A stretch of DNA of 64,000 nucleotides from an uncultured Bacteroidales bacterium (GCA_946407715.1 CAMJPH010000005.1:8832-72831); one strand, 5' to 3'. Counted from the stretch's first letter, positions 16,157-25,166 are shown. Numbers and translations: made by a program. Notes: generated by a model from the sequence alone, not told the origin.

Positions 16157-17353
16157 TTACAGCAGGTTATAAGTATCCGTTGCAATCACTAATTCCTCAT
16201 TGGTGGTCACGACAACCAGTTTGGTGGTGGAGTCGGGTGTGGAGATTATGCCGTCCTCGCCGCAGTATTTCTGGTTGGCTTCGGGATCCAGTTTTGCGCC
16301 GATCCATTCCAGATTCTCGCAAATTTTTTCGCGTTGGAACCAGGCGTTCTCGCCGATGCCACCCGTGAAAAGGATAACATCCACACCGCCCATGGCTGCA
16401 GCATACGCGCCGATGTATTTGCGCACGCGGTAGGCGAACATATTGAAGGCATCGGTGCTGCGTTCGTCGCCCGCATCGCGTCCTGCGCGGATGTCGCGCA
16501 TGTCAACGCTCTTGCCTGAGATGCCTAACAAACCACTCTTCTTGTTGATGAGAGTGTTCATCGCTTTGGTGTCGAGGCCTTCGGTATCCATAATGTAGAG
16601 CAGTGCGCCGGCGTCAAGGTCACCCACGCGGGTACCCATCACCAAGCCTTCCACCGGAGTGAAGCCCATGGATGTGTCAATGGATTTGCCGTCTTTGATG
16701 GCGCAGATGGAGGCACCGTTGCCGAGGTGGCAGCTCACAATCTTTGCTTTTTCGTAAGGGATACCAGCTATTTCAGCCGCTTTCGGGCCGACATACTTGT
16801 GGCTGGTGCCGTGGAAACCGTAACGGCGGATTTTCTTTTCGCTGTAATATTCAAACGGCAGTGCATATAGGAACGCCTCCGGTGGCATAGTTTGATGGAA
16901 AGAAGTGTCGAACACGCCGACGTGTTTCACATGGGGGAGCAATTTCTTCATTGCGTCGATGCCTGTAAGGCTGGCGGGATTGTGCAGAGGAGCCAAGGCG
17001 CAGAGCTTCGCGATCTCTTCACGTTCTTTGTCGCCAATAACCACGCTTTCCTTGAAAAATTCGCCGCCGTGCGCTACACGGTGACCCACCGCTCCGATTT
17101 CGTCCAACGACTTGATGACACCGTGTTCAGGGTCTGTCAACATGTTCAAAACTAACTTGATACCTTCCTCGTGAGTTGGGATTGGGGTTTGCACGTAGCA
17201 TTTTTCCTTGCCGACAGGTTTGTGGGTGAACTCACCCATTTCCAAACCAACGCGTTCCACTAAGCCTTTTGCTAATAATTCGGGTTGCGGTTCCATCTCC
17301 AACAGTTGGTATTTGATGGAGGAACTACCGCAGTTAAGTACTAATATCTTCAT
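16157..17353 (-). CDS. ackA: Acetate kinase
   Basis: 398 residues from the ATG at 17353; a TTG two codons upstream is less likely. Converts acetyl phosphate and ADP to acetate and ATP, the energy-yielding end of acetate fermentation. Motifs: LNCGSSSIKYQL (N-terminal ASKHA signature), GHRVAHGGEFF, RRYGFHGTSHKYV, HLGNGASICAI, DTSMGFTPVEGLVMGTRVGDLD and FTGGIGENAWFQRE. The usual partner pta is not adjacent. Own promoter at 17402-17409 and terminator. Confidence 0.98.
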   Translation of the reverse strand: MKILVLNCGSSSIKYQLLEMEPQPELLAKGLVERVGLEMGEFTHKPVGKEKCYVQTPIPTHEEGIKLVLNMLTDPEHGVIKSLDEIGAVGHRVAHGGEFFKESVVIGDKEREEIAKLCALAPLHNPASLTGIDAMKKLLPHVKHVGVFDTSFHQTMPPEAFLYALPFEYYSEKKIRRYGFHGTSHKYVGPKAAEIAGIPYEKAKIVSCHLGNGASICAIKDGKSIDTSMGFTPVEGLVMGTRVGDLDAGALLYIMDTEGLDTKAMNTLINKKSGLLGISGKSVDMRDIRAGRDAGDERSTDAFNMFAYRVRKYIGAYAAAMGGVDVILFTGGIGENAWFQREKICENLEWIGAKLDPEANQKYCGEDGIISTPDSTTKLVVVTTNEELVIATDTYNLL

Positions 17354-17401
17354 ATTCAATTATTTAATGACTACTTTTTTACTTTTGAAAATATTGCAGG
17401 G

Positions 17402-17409
17402 CAAAGATA
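17402..17409 (-). promoter_or_regulatory. -7 element TATCTTTG of ackA
   Basis: Minus-strand TATCTTTGCCC, ~48 bases before the ackA ATG. Confidence 0.65.
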
Positions 17410-17458
17410 CATTTTTTTTGTGAATAATGAATAGTGAGAGAGATTAGTTTTATTGGTT

Positions 17459-17488
17459 GTACATTGCACATTATACATTGTACATTGA
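17459..17488. repeat. Short-word repeat (TACATTG)n
   Basis: Four imperfect copies of TACATTG (GTACATTGCACATTATACAT, then TGTACATTG) in the gap between ackA and the LutA-like gene, running up to the latter's stop codon. Confidence 0.75.
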
Positions 17489-17491
17489 AAA

Positions 17492-18250
17492 TCACTCTTC
17501 GCCCCGGAGAATGTCGGCAATGTGAATTATTCCGACATCCACGTTATGTTGCATTTTGTATGCATCTAAGAGTTGCAGGCAATGAATGTCTGTTGAAGTG
17601 ATGTATTCAGCTCCTTGATTGTAGGCTCTGAGCACAATCTCCCCCGTCATCTTTTCAGCGGCATCAGGGTTGAGCATGGCAAAACGCCCGTTTGCCCCGC
17701 AGCAGCAATTTTTCGTTTCAGTATCTTCAATCAAATCCAGCCCTTTCGTATTACGGAGCAAAATTTCGGGAGCGTTGTTGGCTGGATAGAGATGTTTGGC
17801 GGAACAGGATTTGAAATAGAATACCCTGTGGTTGAATTCGTTGTTTAAGGATTCAATATGCAACACATTGACAATATAGTCGCACAATTCCCGTGTGTTG
17901 CTGACAAATGTATTCAGTTCATTGGGGAGGGTGGCATTTTTTAGAATCAAGTCAAAATGGCGGCGCATGAAACCGGCGCAGGCGGCATCTGGGATGACTA
18001 CAGGAAATTTCGACTTATGCAGTTCGCAGTATTCCGTATAGGACTTAATAACTTGGTAGCCAAGGTCTTTAGCATACTGCATTTCTCCTTCCATAAAGAA
18101 ACGGCGGCCACAACAAGTGTTTTCCATGTCATAGTGACAGAACTGGTTCAGACGATTGAGGACGGTAATCACACTGGAAACCGTATCCGCTTGAAATAAA
18201 TCCATCTGGCACGGAACGTATAGAAACACTGTCTGTTGCGAATCGCTCAT
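17492..18250 (-). CDS. LutA-like (Fe-S)-binding protein, CCG-domain
   Basis: 252 residues, about the length of LutA/YkgE. Two cysteine-rich CCG modules: VPCQMDLF...ENTCCGRRFF (~13-50) and FKSCSAKHL...KNCCCGANGRF (~147-191). In the LutABC L-lactate oxidation complex this subunit carries such clusters; the same domain is in heterodisulfide reductase HdrB. lutB and lutC are not nearby, so lactate oxidation is only a guess. No TAnnTTTG was recognised upstream. Followed by the TACATTG repeat. Confidence 0.8.
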   Translation of the reverse strand: MSDSQQTVFLYVPCQMDLFQADTVSSVITVLNRLNQFCHYDMENTCCGRRFFMEGEMQYAKDLGYQVIKSYTEYCELHKSKFPVVIPDAACAGFMRRHFDLILKNATLPNELNTFVSNTRELCDYIVNVLHIESLNNEFNHRVFYFKSCSAKHLYPANNAPEILLRNTKGLDLIEDTETKNCCCGANGRFAMLNPDAAEKMTGEIVLRAYNQGAEYITSTDIHCLQLLDAYKMQHNVDVGIIHIADILRGEE

Positions 18251-18267
18251 TTTTTTTTGGTTTACTG

Positions 18268-18302
18268 TTTGAAGACGTTAGACGTATGACTTAAGACCTT
18301 GG
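18268..18302. repeat. Short-word repeat (GACGTTAGACGTATGACTTA)
   Basis: Degenerate words GAAGACGTTAGACGTATGAC and TTAAGACC upstream of the LutA-like gene, of the same vocabulary as 16027-16083. Confidence 0.6.
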
Positions 18303-18400
18303 TGTCTTTGATATTCACACAAAATTTGTCATATAGTCCATTGTCTTTGTGTATATATTGGTAATCGTTTGTTTACTTTTATAACACCAACATCATACGT

Positions 18401-21121
18401 CTAATTTCCGCATTTGGCATAGCCGCAGTTCGAGCACGTGAGGCAGCCTTCCTTGAATTCCATCGTGTCTTTCTGGTGGCAGTTGGGGCATTCCACACCT
18501 TTCTGCTTTGTGCCGTCTTGGATGAATTTTTTCAAAGCGCGGCAGACACCGTTGCGCCACGAATTGATGCTCTCCTGGCGGAAGTTGAGGCCGGAGATGA
18601 TGTTCACAATATGGTTCACGGGAATACCGTTACGCAGCAGCGCGGAAGTCATCTTGGCGTAGTTCCAGAATTCCTGATCGAAACAACGGTCCAAACCGCG
18701 CAGAATCACTTCGTAGCCAGCCTTGTCCTTATAGACGAAGTCGTAGGACTTGGTGCCGTCGTCGTGACGGTTTTTCACGATAATCCCATGTTCGACCCAT
18801 TTCGGCAGCAGGAAACTCTCGTCACCAGTCTTTCCGGTGAAGATTTCGTAGGGTTTACCATCATAAAGGCCAATGTAGGCCACCCAGTCCTCGTTGTTGT
18901 TCTTGAAATGGATTACATCAGCGTTAAGTTCGCGAGGACGTTTGAAGTTTTTGGGTTTCTCTTTCTGCTCCTCTTTTTTAGACTGGTCAAGAGAGTTGAG
19001 CACGCCGTCGCGGGAACCTTCGCGATAGACGGTGAGGCCTTTGCAACCCACCTCCCACGCTTTCATGTAGAGATCGCCGACCACCTCTTCGGTGATGTTC
19101 GCCGGCAAGTTGACAGTGACGGAAATGGAGTGATCGACCCACTTCTGTACAGAACCTTGCAGTTCCACTTTCTTGATGTAGTCGGTGTCGGCAGCGGTGG
19201 CTTTGTAGTAAGGCGACTGTTCCACAAGCGCGAATATCTCCTTCTCACTCATCTGCTTCATTTGCTCCAGCGTGTAGCCTTTGGTTTCTGCCCACACCAC
19301 GAATTTGTGATGGAAGACCATGTACTCCTCGAACATGTCACCCACACTGTCTTTCACCACAGTTTTCTTGGCGGCCATGTCGTTTGGGTTGATTTTCCGG
19401 CGGCGTTTATAGACTACGTTAAAGGCGGGCTCAATGCCGGAAGTGGTTTGAGTGCAGATACTTACGCTTCCTGTCGGGGCTATGGTGAGCAGGGCGATAT
19501 TGCGGCGGCCGTAGCGAATCATGTCGTCATAGAGTTTCGGGTCAGCATCGCGCAGGCGCTGGATAAAGGGATTGTGTCCTTCCTTGATGCAGCTGTAGAT
19601 GGGGAATGCGCCGCGCTCCTTTGCCATTGTGACGGAAGAGCGGTAGGCGGCGAGAGCCAGCTGTTTGTGTACTTCCGTGGAGAAGGCGTTGGCTTCGTCA
19701 GTGCCATAAGTCAAGCCGAGGGCGGCAAGCATGTCGCCTTCAGCGGTGATGCCCAAACCGGTGCGGCGACCTTTCAACGACTGCTTGCGGATCTTGAGCC
19801 AAAGCTCTTTCTCCACACGTTTCACCGATTCGTTTTCGGGATCGTTCTCGATCTTGGCAAGGATGGCATCGATTTTTTCCAGTTCAAGGTCGATAATATC
19901 GTCCATCAGCCGTTGTGCGCGCTGCACATGCTGGCGGAAGCGTGGCATGTTGAAAGTGGCGGTGTCGGTAAATGGATTATCAACGTAGCTGTAGAGGTTC
20001 ATGGAGATGAGACGGCAGCTGTCGTAAGGGCAGAGTGGGATTTCGCCGCAAGGGTTGGTGGAAATCGTCTCGAAGCCTTCGTCCCTGTAGCAATCGGGGA
20101 TGGATTCCCTGAGGATGTTGTCCCAGAAAAGGACGCCGGGTTCGGCGGATTTCCACGCGTTGTGGATGATTTTGTCCCATAATTTCTTGGCGTCAATCTC
20201 TTTTACCATTTTCGGATTGTCGCTGTTTATGGGGTACTGTTGGGTATAAGGGTTATGGTTTTGGACGCTTTGCATGAATTCATCATCCACTCTTACGGAG
20301 ACATTGGCTCCAGTGACTTTGCCTTGCGTCATTTTTGCATCTATAAATTGCTCTGCATCAGGATGCTTGATAGAGATGGAGAGCATCAGGGCACCTCTTC
20401 GCCCGTCTTGCGCCACCTCGCGGGTGGAGTTGGAAAACCGTTCCATGAAAGGGACGATTCCGGTGGAGGTCTGTGCGCAGTTCTGCACGTGGCTGCCCAT
20501 GGGACGGATGTCGGACATATCGTGGCCTACTCCGCCGCGGCGCTTCATCAGTTGTACCTGTTCCTCGTCCATTTTCATGATGCCACCGTAGGAATCAGCG
20601 CTGCCGCTGTTGCCGATGACGAAGCAGTTGGAAAGGGAAACCACCTGATACTTGTTGCCAATGCCAGCCATGGGGCTACCCTGCGGAATCACGTACTTGA
20701 AGTGATCGAACAAGTTGAAGATCTCCTCTTCGCTCATCGGATGGGGGTACCGCCGTTCCACACGGGCGAACTCCCGTGCCATACGCCAGTGCATGTCCTC
20801 TGGTGTATGTTCAACCAGCTCGCCATTGGAGTTTTTTAGCGCATATTTGTCAATCCAAACGCCCGCCGCCAATTCATCACCATCAAAATAGCGGACAACA
20901 TCCTGAAAAATCTCCTCTTTCTTGAACACCTGTTCTGTGGGCGGGGCTTCTTCCGTTTTCTCTTCCGTCAGAACGGAGTCCGTCTCCTGCGCATATTTTT
21001 GCAGGACGGAATTCCGGCTTGCAATCAATTCGCTCATCGACTCTTGCAACGTCTGATGGCTTGATTGCTGCTCTACTTCGTCATTGTCAACTGCACTGAA
21101 AAGTGATAAATCATTATTCAT
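18401..21121 (-). CDS. nrdJ: Adenosylcobalamin-dependent (class II) ribonucleotide reductase
   Basis: 906 residues. Reduces ribonucleotides to deoxyribonucleotides using coenzyme B12, independent of oxygen. Active-site pieces: Cys166 in SLSNCFVI, the NPCGE finger loop (356-360) in TNPCGEIPLC, and LTIAPTGSVSICTQTTSG. The C-terminus carries a redox/zinc tail with CPNCH...CLTCSNCGYAKCGN. Residues 1-65 are a charged, low-complexity extension rich in Glu and Ser before the catalytic fold. The 270-base upstream gap is very AT-rich and shows no cobalamin riboswitch that I can recognise. The gene stands alone. Confidence 0.96.
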   Translation of the reverse strand: MNNDLSLFSAVDNDEVEQQSSHQTLQESMSELIASRNSVLQKYAQETDSVLTEEKTEEAPPTEQVFKKEEIFQDVVRYFDGDELAAGVWIDKYALKNSNGELVEHTPEDMHWRMAREFARVERRYPHPMSEEEIFNLFDHFKYVIPQGSPMAGIGNKYQVVSLSNCFVIGNSGSADSYGGIMKMDEEQVQLMKRRGGVGHDMSDIRPMGSHVQNCAQTSTGIVPFMERFSNSTREVAQDGRRGALMLSISIKHPDAEQFIDAKMTQGKVTGANVSVRVDDEFMQSVQNHNPYTQQYPINSDNPKMVKEIDAKKLWDKIIHNAWKSAEPGVLFWDNILRESIPDCYRDEGFETISTNPCGEIPLCPYDSCRLISMNLYSYVDNPFTDTATFNMPRFRQHVQRAQRLMDDIIDLELEKIDAILAKIENDPENESVKRVEKELWLKIRKQSLKGRRTGLGITAEGDMLAALGLTYGTDEANAFSTEVHKQLALAAYRSSVTMAKERGAFPIYSCIKEGHNPFIQRLRDADPKLYDDMIRYGRRNIALLTIAPTGSVSICTQTTSGIEPAFNVVYKRRRKINPNDMAAKKTVVKDSVGDMFEEYMVFHHKFVVWAETKGYTLEQMKQMSEKEIFALVEQSPYYKATAADTDYIKKVELQGSVQKWVDHSISVTVNLPANITEEVVGDLYMKAWEVGCKGLTVYREGSRDGVLNSLDQSKKEEQKEKPKNFKRPRELNADVIHFKNNNEDWVAYIGLYDGKPYEIFTGKTGDESFLLPKWVEHGIIVKNRHDDGTKSYDFVYKDKAGYEVILRGLDRCFDQEFWNYAKMTSALLRNGIPVNHIVNIISGLNFRQESINSWRNGVCRALKKFIQDGTKQKGVECPNCHQKDTMEFKEGCLTCSNCGYAKCGN

Positions 21122-21390
21122 AATCTATGGCGGTTTGGTTTTTTTCGTAATCTTTTCTGTTCAATCAAAAATTGTCCCTTTTGTTTTTTTAAACATTTTG
21201 AATTGTCCTTATTTTATTGACAAACAATAAGTTATAACAAAAGAAACGCCTTTTGTTTCAGTTTGCTAAAATAGATAATTGTATTGGATTTTAATCCTTG
21301 TTATGGGGTATAATTATTAACAAAATTACGTTAATATTTTTTTCGAATTGATTATTAGAGGTTTATTCGGCAAATTTTTTTTCTAAAAAA
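21122..21390. other. AT-rich gap between nrdJ and the ABC permease gene
   Basis: No ORF, tRNA or clear hairpin. Long T and A runs only. It serves as the nrdJ leader and the 3' region of the permease gene. I looked for a cobalamin riboswitch and for paired NrdR boxes and saw neither. Confidence 0.5.
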
Positions 21391-22467
21391 TCAACCGAGA
21401 CTCACCCTCGGGTCTAACCAACCATAAATGATGTCACATATAATATTGATTATCACCAAGATAATGGATACATACAGCAGCGAACCCATCACTACGGGGA
21501 AGTCGTACTTGTCAAGGCCATCGAGGATGACCACGCCCATGCCCTTCCAGTCGAAGATATACTCCACAAAGACCGCGCCGGCTAACAATCCAGCCAACCA
21601 GCCCGAAATAGCCGTAACCACAGGGTTCAGTGCATTTTTCAACGCATGTTTCACGATAATAGTCTTTTGACCCAGACCTTTGGCTTTCGCCGTGCGGATG
21701 TAGTCCTGCGAGAGCACGTCTAACAGCGAGTTCTTCGTCAGCTCGATGACCACCGCCAACGGACGGATACCCAAGGTCAACGCGGGCAGAATCAGGTTCT
21801 TAAGGTTGACGTATTGTCCTGAACCATAATCATCTACGGTGTATAGACTGCCGAACATGTTAAGTCCGGTATAGTCGGCTAATAGGAACGCAAACACCCA
21901 CGCGAAGAGGATGGCCGCGAAGAACGACGGCACCGACATCCCTAACACCGAGACTACCAAGGCACTCTTGTCGAACCAGGTTCCCTTCTTCAGGGCGCAG
22001 AAGATGCCGATGATAATGCCCACGATGAGTGCGAAAACGATAGAGACCACCGCTAACAGCACCGTTTTCGGGAATGCCTCGCCGATGATTTCCGTCACGG
22101 GACGCTTGCTTTGGTACGATCTTCGTAAGTATGGCGCTTTCAGCACGATAGCCGATTTTTTCATCGGTATCAGCTTGACATAGTGGTAGTTGTCGTCATT
22201 GAGATAGAAGAAAGAGGTTGCATCGTCGGTCTTGTGCCAGGAAATCGGCGACACATCGTTGAGGTAGGCGAGATATTGCACTCCGAGGGGCAGGTCGAGT
22301 CCCATCTCCTTGCGGATGGCCTCTTCTGTCTCCAAATCGCTGCGCTGTCCCATGATCATGCGCGCCGGGTCCGACGGCAACACCGTGAACAGGAAAAACA
22401 CGAGTGTCGTCACCCCGAGCATCAGCAGCAGCCCGTAACCGATCTTTTTGACGATGTATCTTAGCAT
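21391..22467 (-). CDS. ABC transporter permease, oligopeptide (OppB/DppB) family
   Basis: 358 residues from the ATG at 22467 (MLRYIVKKIGYGL). Upstream in-frame codons overlap the promoter region. Typical OppB start with FFLFTVLPSDPARMIMGQRSD, a long periplasmic insert (~75-130), then five transmembrane segments. The permease EAA motif appears as DYIRTAKAKGLGQKTIIVKHALKNAL. It moves peptides or nickel-like ligands with a DppC, ATPases and a binding protein, none of which is in the window; an orphan position is common in Bacteroidetes. Own promoter at 22486. Confidence 0.9.
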   Translation of the reverse strand: MLRYIVKKIGYGLLLMLGVTTLVFFLFTVLPSDPARMIMGQRSDLETEEAIRKEMGLDLPLGVQYLAYLNDVSPISWHKTDDATSFFYLNDDNYHYVKLIPMKKSAIVLKAPYLRRSYQSKRPVTEIIGEAFPKTVLLAVVSIVFALIVGIIIGIFCALKKGTWFDKSALVVSVLGMSVPSFFAAILFAWVFAFLLADYTGLNMFGSLYTVDDYGSGQYVNLKNLILPALTLGIRPLAVVIELTKNSLLDVLSQDYIRTAKAKGLGQKTIIVKHALKNALNPVVTAISGWLAGLLAGAVFVEYIFDWKGMGVVILDGLDKYDFPVVMGSLLYVSIILVIINIICDIIYGWLDPRVSLG

Positions 22468-22485
22468 ACCTTTGCAAATCGGCGG

Positions 22486-22493
22486 CAAAAGTA
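22486..22493 (-). promoter_or_regulatory. -7 element TACTTTTG of the ABC permease gene
   Basis: Minus-strand TACTTTTGCCGCC, 19 bases before the ATG. Confidence 0.65.
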
Positions 22494-22504
22494 CTATTTT
22501 TTTT

Positions 22505-22589
22505 GCTTTTAGCTATTGGCTTTTGGCTGTTAGCCTGCCAAAAGCAAGTAGCCAATAACCAAAAGCTAAAAGCCAACAGCCAATAGCCG
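22505..22589. repeat. Inverted short-word repeat (TAGCTATTGGC... / ...GCCAATAGC)
   Basis: Left part reads GCTTTTAGCTATTGGCTTTT and GGCTGTTAGCC; right part reads the complement (GCTAAAAGCCAACAGCCAAT AGC). The whole gap between the divergent permease and prfA promoters can fold into an imperfect hairpin. Same vocabulary as 3311 and 28590. Confidence 0.75.
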
Positions 22590-22598
22590 AAAAAAATG

Positions 22599-22606
22599 TA
22601 TCTTTG
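22599..22606 (+). promoter_or_regulatory. -7 element TATCTTTG of prfA
   Basis: TATCTTTGCAGCC, 35 bases before the prfA ATG. Confidence 0.7.
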
Positions 22607-22640
22607 CAGCCCGAATTAGAAAAGACAGAAAGGCTTATAT

Positions 22641-23720
22641 ATGAACGATTTACTGGATAAATTAGAGCTCATTTACCAACGCTGGCTGCAGATTGGCGAG
22701 GAAATCACCAAGCCGGATGTGATGTCCGACATGAAGAACTACGTCAAGCTGAGCAAGGACTACAAGGATTTGCAGGCCGTGGTGGATGCTTATAAGAGAT
22801 ATAAGGATGTGATAGACAACATCGCCAACGCGAAGGACATTCTCGCCAACGAAAAAGACGAGGAGTTCCGCGAGATGGCGAAAGCAGAACTGGATGCCTA
22901 TCAAACTGAAAAGGAGACACTTGAAGAGGATATTCGCCTGCTGTTGCTGCCCTCCGACCCGCAGGACAGCAAGAACGCCCAGATGGAAATCCGCGCGGGC
23001 ACGGGCGGCGACGAGGCCAGCATCTTCGCCGGCGACCTCTTCCGCATGTACCAGCACTTCTGCGACAAGAAGGGCTGGAAAATCGAGGTGCTCTCCATGA
23101 CCGAAGGCACTGTGGGCGGCTACAAGGAGATCGACTTTTCCGTGACCGGCAACGGCGTCTATGGCATCATGAAGTACGAGTCGGGCGTACATCGCGTGCA
23201 GCGCGTGCCGCAAACCGAGTCACAAGGCCGCGTACACACCTCCGCAGCCTCCGTTGTGGTGCTTCCCGAAGCCGACGAGTTTGATGTGGAACTCAAACAG
23301 AGCGACATCAAGAAGGAAACCTTCTGCGCCTCCGGTCCCGGCGGCCAGTGCGTGAATACTACCTACTCCGCCGTGCGCCTCACCCACATCCCCACGGGCA
23401 TCGTGGTTTCCATCCAGGACGAGAAATCGCAGATCAAGAACCTCGAAAAAGCCATGCGCGTGCTGCGTACCCGCCTGTTCGAGCGCGAATACCAGAAATA
23501 TTTGGACGAAATCGCTTCCAAGCGCCGCACGATGGTCTCCACCGGCGACCGCTCCGCGAAGATCCGCACCTACAATTATCCGCAGAACCGCGTCACCGAC
23601 CACCGCATCAACTACACGATGTACAACCTTGCCAATTTCATGAACGGCGACATCGAGGAGGTGATGCAGGCACTGCAGGTGGCGGAGAATGCGGAACGAC
23701 TTAAGGAAGCCGTGGAATAA
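22641..23720 (+). CDS. prfA: Peptide chain release factor 1
   Basis: 359 residues, standard RF1 length. Recognises UAA/UAG in the ribosomal A site and triggers peptide release. The peptidyl-transferase motif GGQ is at 234-236 (SGPGGQCVNTT). The codon-reading PxT tripeptide is PQT at 190-192 (RVPQTESQGRVHTS), where E. coli has PAT; an SPF motif, which would indicate RF2, is absent. The Gln of GGQ is the usual PrmC methylation site; prmC is not in the window. GC-richer than its neighbours. Confidence 0.97.
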   Translation: MNDLLDKLELIYQRWLQIGEEITKPDVMSDMKNYVKLSKDYKDLQAVVDAYKRYKDVIDNIANAKDILANEKDEEFREMAKAELDAYQTEKETLEEDIRLLLLPSDPQDSKNAQMEIRAGTGGDEASIFAGDLFRMYQHFCDKKGWKIEVLSMTEGTVGGYKEIDFSVTGNGVYGIMKYESGVHRVQRVPQTESQGRVHTSAASVVVLPEADEFDVELKQSDIKKETFCASGPGGQCVNTTYSAVRLTHIPTGIVVSIQDEKSQIKNLEKAMRVLRTRLFEREYQKYLDEIASKRRTMVSTGDRSAKIRTYNYPQNRVTDHRINYTMYNLANFMNGDIEEVMQALQVAENAERLKEAVE

Positions 23721-23836
23721 CGGGCTATTGACTGTTTACTATGTTGCTTGTTAGATTCTGTCTTTTAGGAATCCAGAGGGATTTGTTAACTTAGACAAAT
23801 GACTTAGACATAGGCTGATATAGAAGTCTCTCTTGC

Positions 23837-24748
23837 CTAATTTCCGCTGGTTTCCGCATTTCCGCAAATTTCCGCAATATAATCCACCGCCAGCATATTC
23901 CGCAGCGACACCACGTCGATCCAGCCGCTTTCGATGCCATAGACACGTCCCGCTTTCACTGCGTCCAAAAGCGTGTAGGGATAGCGTGATTGGAATGCCT
24001 CTTTGTCTTCGTTGCGCACAAGGATGATGTCGGGATTGATTTTGAAAAGATATTCGCGGCTGATGTTCCAACCAGTGAGGGAATCGCCGGCGTTGCGCGC
24101 ACCTGCGAGTTCGATGATTTCCTGAATGTGCGTTTTTTTCGGGGCCGTGAAGTCTCCGCCGTCACCGAAGCCGACTACATAATATACGCACTTGCGGTTT
24201 TCGGGTGCGGGCGCGTGTGCCTTTCGCTCCGCTATCTTCTCTCGCCATTGCGCAGCCTCGGCATTTCCTTTTTCCTCACACTGTGTGATGCGTCCGATCA
24301 CCTCCATCATTTCCGCCATGCCTTCCAACGACGATTCTTCCACAATGCAGACAACTGGAATCCCCATCTTCTCGATGGCATCCACGTCTTTCTGCGAAAT
24401 CATGGAGCCGATGAGCACCACATCGGGATGCAGCGAGAGCAGTTGTTCAAAGTTGATGTTGTGCATTCCACCGATTTTCGTGATCTTCTCGGTTTCAGGT
24501 GGATATTTACAAAAATCGGAGATACCGACCAGCTTGTCCTGCGCCCCCACGAGAAACATGACCTCCGTAATGGCAGGCGAGATGGAGACAATGCGTTGCG
24601 GAGCCGTATCTAACTGGATATGACGATGATAAGAGTCTTCCCAAGTAAAGAAGGCTTCTTGTGAAGTGGTTTTCGGGGAATTGCATCCTGAATAAAATAA
24701 GGTGCTTGCCAATAAAAAAAAGGCGAAAAACAGGGCGGTTTTCCTCAT
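23837..24748 (-). CDS. Periplasmic metal/cobalamin-type ABC substrate-binding lipoprotein (BtuF-like)
   Basis: 303 residues from the ATG at 24748, which starts a lipoprotein signal (MRKTALFFAFFLLAS..., lipobox FYSGC). Class III binding-protein fold: PQRIVSISPAITEVMFLVGAQDKLVG, HPDVVLIGSMISQKDVDAIEKMGIPVV, a long linking helix, then INPDIILVRNEDKEAF. Ligand may be cobalamin, haem or a siderophore; cobalamin would fit the B12-dependent reductase but that is inference. No permease or ATPase follows. The last 12 residues (AEICGNAETSGN) are encoded by a tandem GCGGAAA word repeat. Confidence 0.85.
   Translation of the reverse strand: MRKTALFFAFFLLASTLFYSGCNSPKTTSQEAFFTWEDSYHRHIQLDTAPQRIVSISPAITEVMFLVGAQDKLVGISDFCKYPPETEKITKIGGMHNINFEQLLSLHPDVVLIGSMISQKDVDAIEKMGIPVVCIVEESSLEGMAEMMEVIGRITQCEEKGNAEAAQWREKIAERKAHAPAPENRKCVYYVVGFGDGGDFTAPKKTHIQEIIELAGARNAGDSLTGWNISREYLFKINPDIILVRNEDKEAFQSRYPYTLLDAVKAGRVYGIESGWIDVVSLRNMLAVDYIAEICGNAETSGN
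23840..23881. repeat. Tandem word TTTCCGCA/GCGGAAA overlapping the 3' end of a gene
   Basis: Four copies of TTTCCGC (ATTTCCGCTGGTTTCCGC, then ATTTCCGCAAATTTCCGCA). On the coding (minus) strand this is GCGGAAA and encodes the protein tail and stop. The same word makes the palindromes at 6465 and 10585. Confidence 0.9.
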
Positions 24749-24775
24749 AAACAAACAGGTTTTAAAATCAGGCGG

Positions 24776-24783
24776 CAAAAATA
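24776..24783 (-). promoter_or_regulatory. -7 element TATTTTTG of the BtuF-like gene
   Basis: Minus-strand TATTTTTGCCGCC, 28 bases before the ATG; divergent from the promoter at 24824. Confidence 0.65.
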
Positions 24784-24823
24784 ACATATTCTTTCCTATG
24801 TCGGTTTATATTCGTATTTTGTG

Positions 24824-24831
24824 TACATTTG
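24824..24831 (+). promoter_or_regulatory. -7 element TACATTTG of the 89-residue gene
   Basis: TACATTTGCGCCC, 22 bases before the ATG; almost the same downstream bases as the TonB receptor promoter (TTTGCGCCCTTAAAAA in both). Confidence 0.7.
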
Positions 24832-24852
24832 CGCCCTTAAAAACAAGTGGTT

Positions 24853-25122
24853 ATGAACGAAAAGAAAATTGAGACCGCTGCCGCCCTCGGCAACGCATTA
24901 GTGGATAAAGTGGACCATTTCCTGCACCATTTCACCAGCTATGCCACGGATTTGGAAGTGGGCATTCATCCTGAGACTTTCGACATCATCCTCGACAGTC
25001 CCAGTAAGATTCCAGAAGATTACCGCCGTCACAACATCGCGGATTTCATCCTCACCAACGCCAAAGGCCTATACGAACCCGACGAGAAGGTGATTTTCCA
25101 GGTGGCGGAACACTATTTTTAA
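24853..25122 (+). CDS. Small conserved-type cytoplasmic protein, unknown function
   Basis: 89 residues from ATG 24853; a GTG two codons upstream is less likely. Mostly helical N-terminus (AAALGNALVDKVDHFLHHFTSY), then VGIHPETFDIILDSPSKIPEDYRRHNIADFIL and an acidic end. No signal peptide or membrane segment. It has its own promoter and protein-like composition, so I believe it is real, but I do not recognise a family. Confidence 0.65.
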   Translation: MNEKKIETAAALGNALVDKVDHFLHHFTSYATDLEVGIHPETFDIILDSPSKIPEDYRRHNIADFILTNAKGLYEPDEKVIFQVAEHYF

Positions 25123-25165
25123 CGATGACACGATGAGGCAATGAAAAACGAAGAATGGTGATGAA
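25123..25165. repeat. Short-word repeat (CGATGACACGATGAGGCAATGA)
   Basis: Degenerate GATGA words right after the stop of the 89-residue gene (ACGATGACACGATGAGGCAA...GAATGGTGATGAA). The reverse complement of 39797-39832 reads the same phrase (GGCGATGACACGATGAAGCG). Confidence 0.7.
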
Positions 25166-25166
25166 T

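Noticed and set aside
17492..18250. Lactate utilisation operon lutABC
   Set aside because: Only a LutA-like gene is present; neither lutB nor lutC is next to it, so the function cannot be assigned from context.
18476..20182. 568-codon open frame opposite nrdJ
   Set aside because: It is the antisense shadow of a well-supported class II reductase gene; the product has no recognisable motif and has the composition of a reverse-frame translation.
21122..21390. Cobalamin riboswitch before the B12-dependent reductase
   Set aside because: The region is uniformly AT-rich with no B12-box-like GC-rich conserved segment.
22641..23720. Unusual stop-codon reading by RF1 because of PQT instead of PAT
   Set aside because: The motif is generally PxT with a variable middle residue, so PQT alone does not suggest changed specificity.
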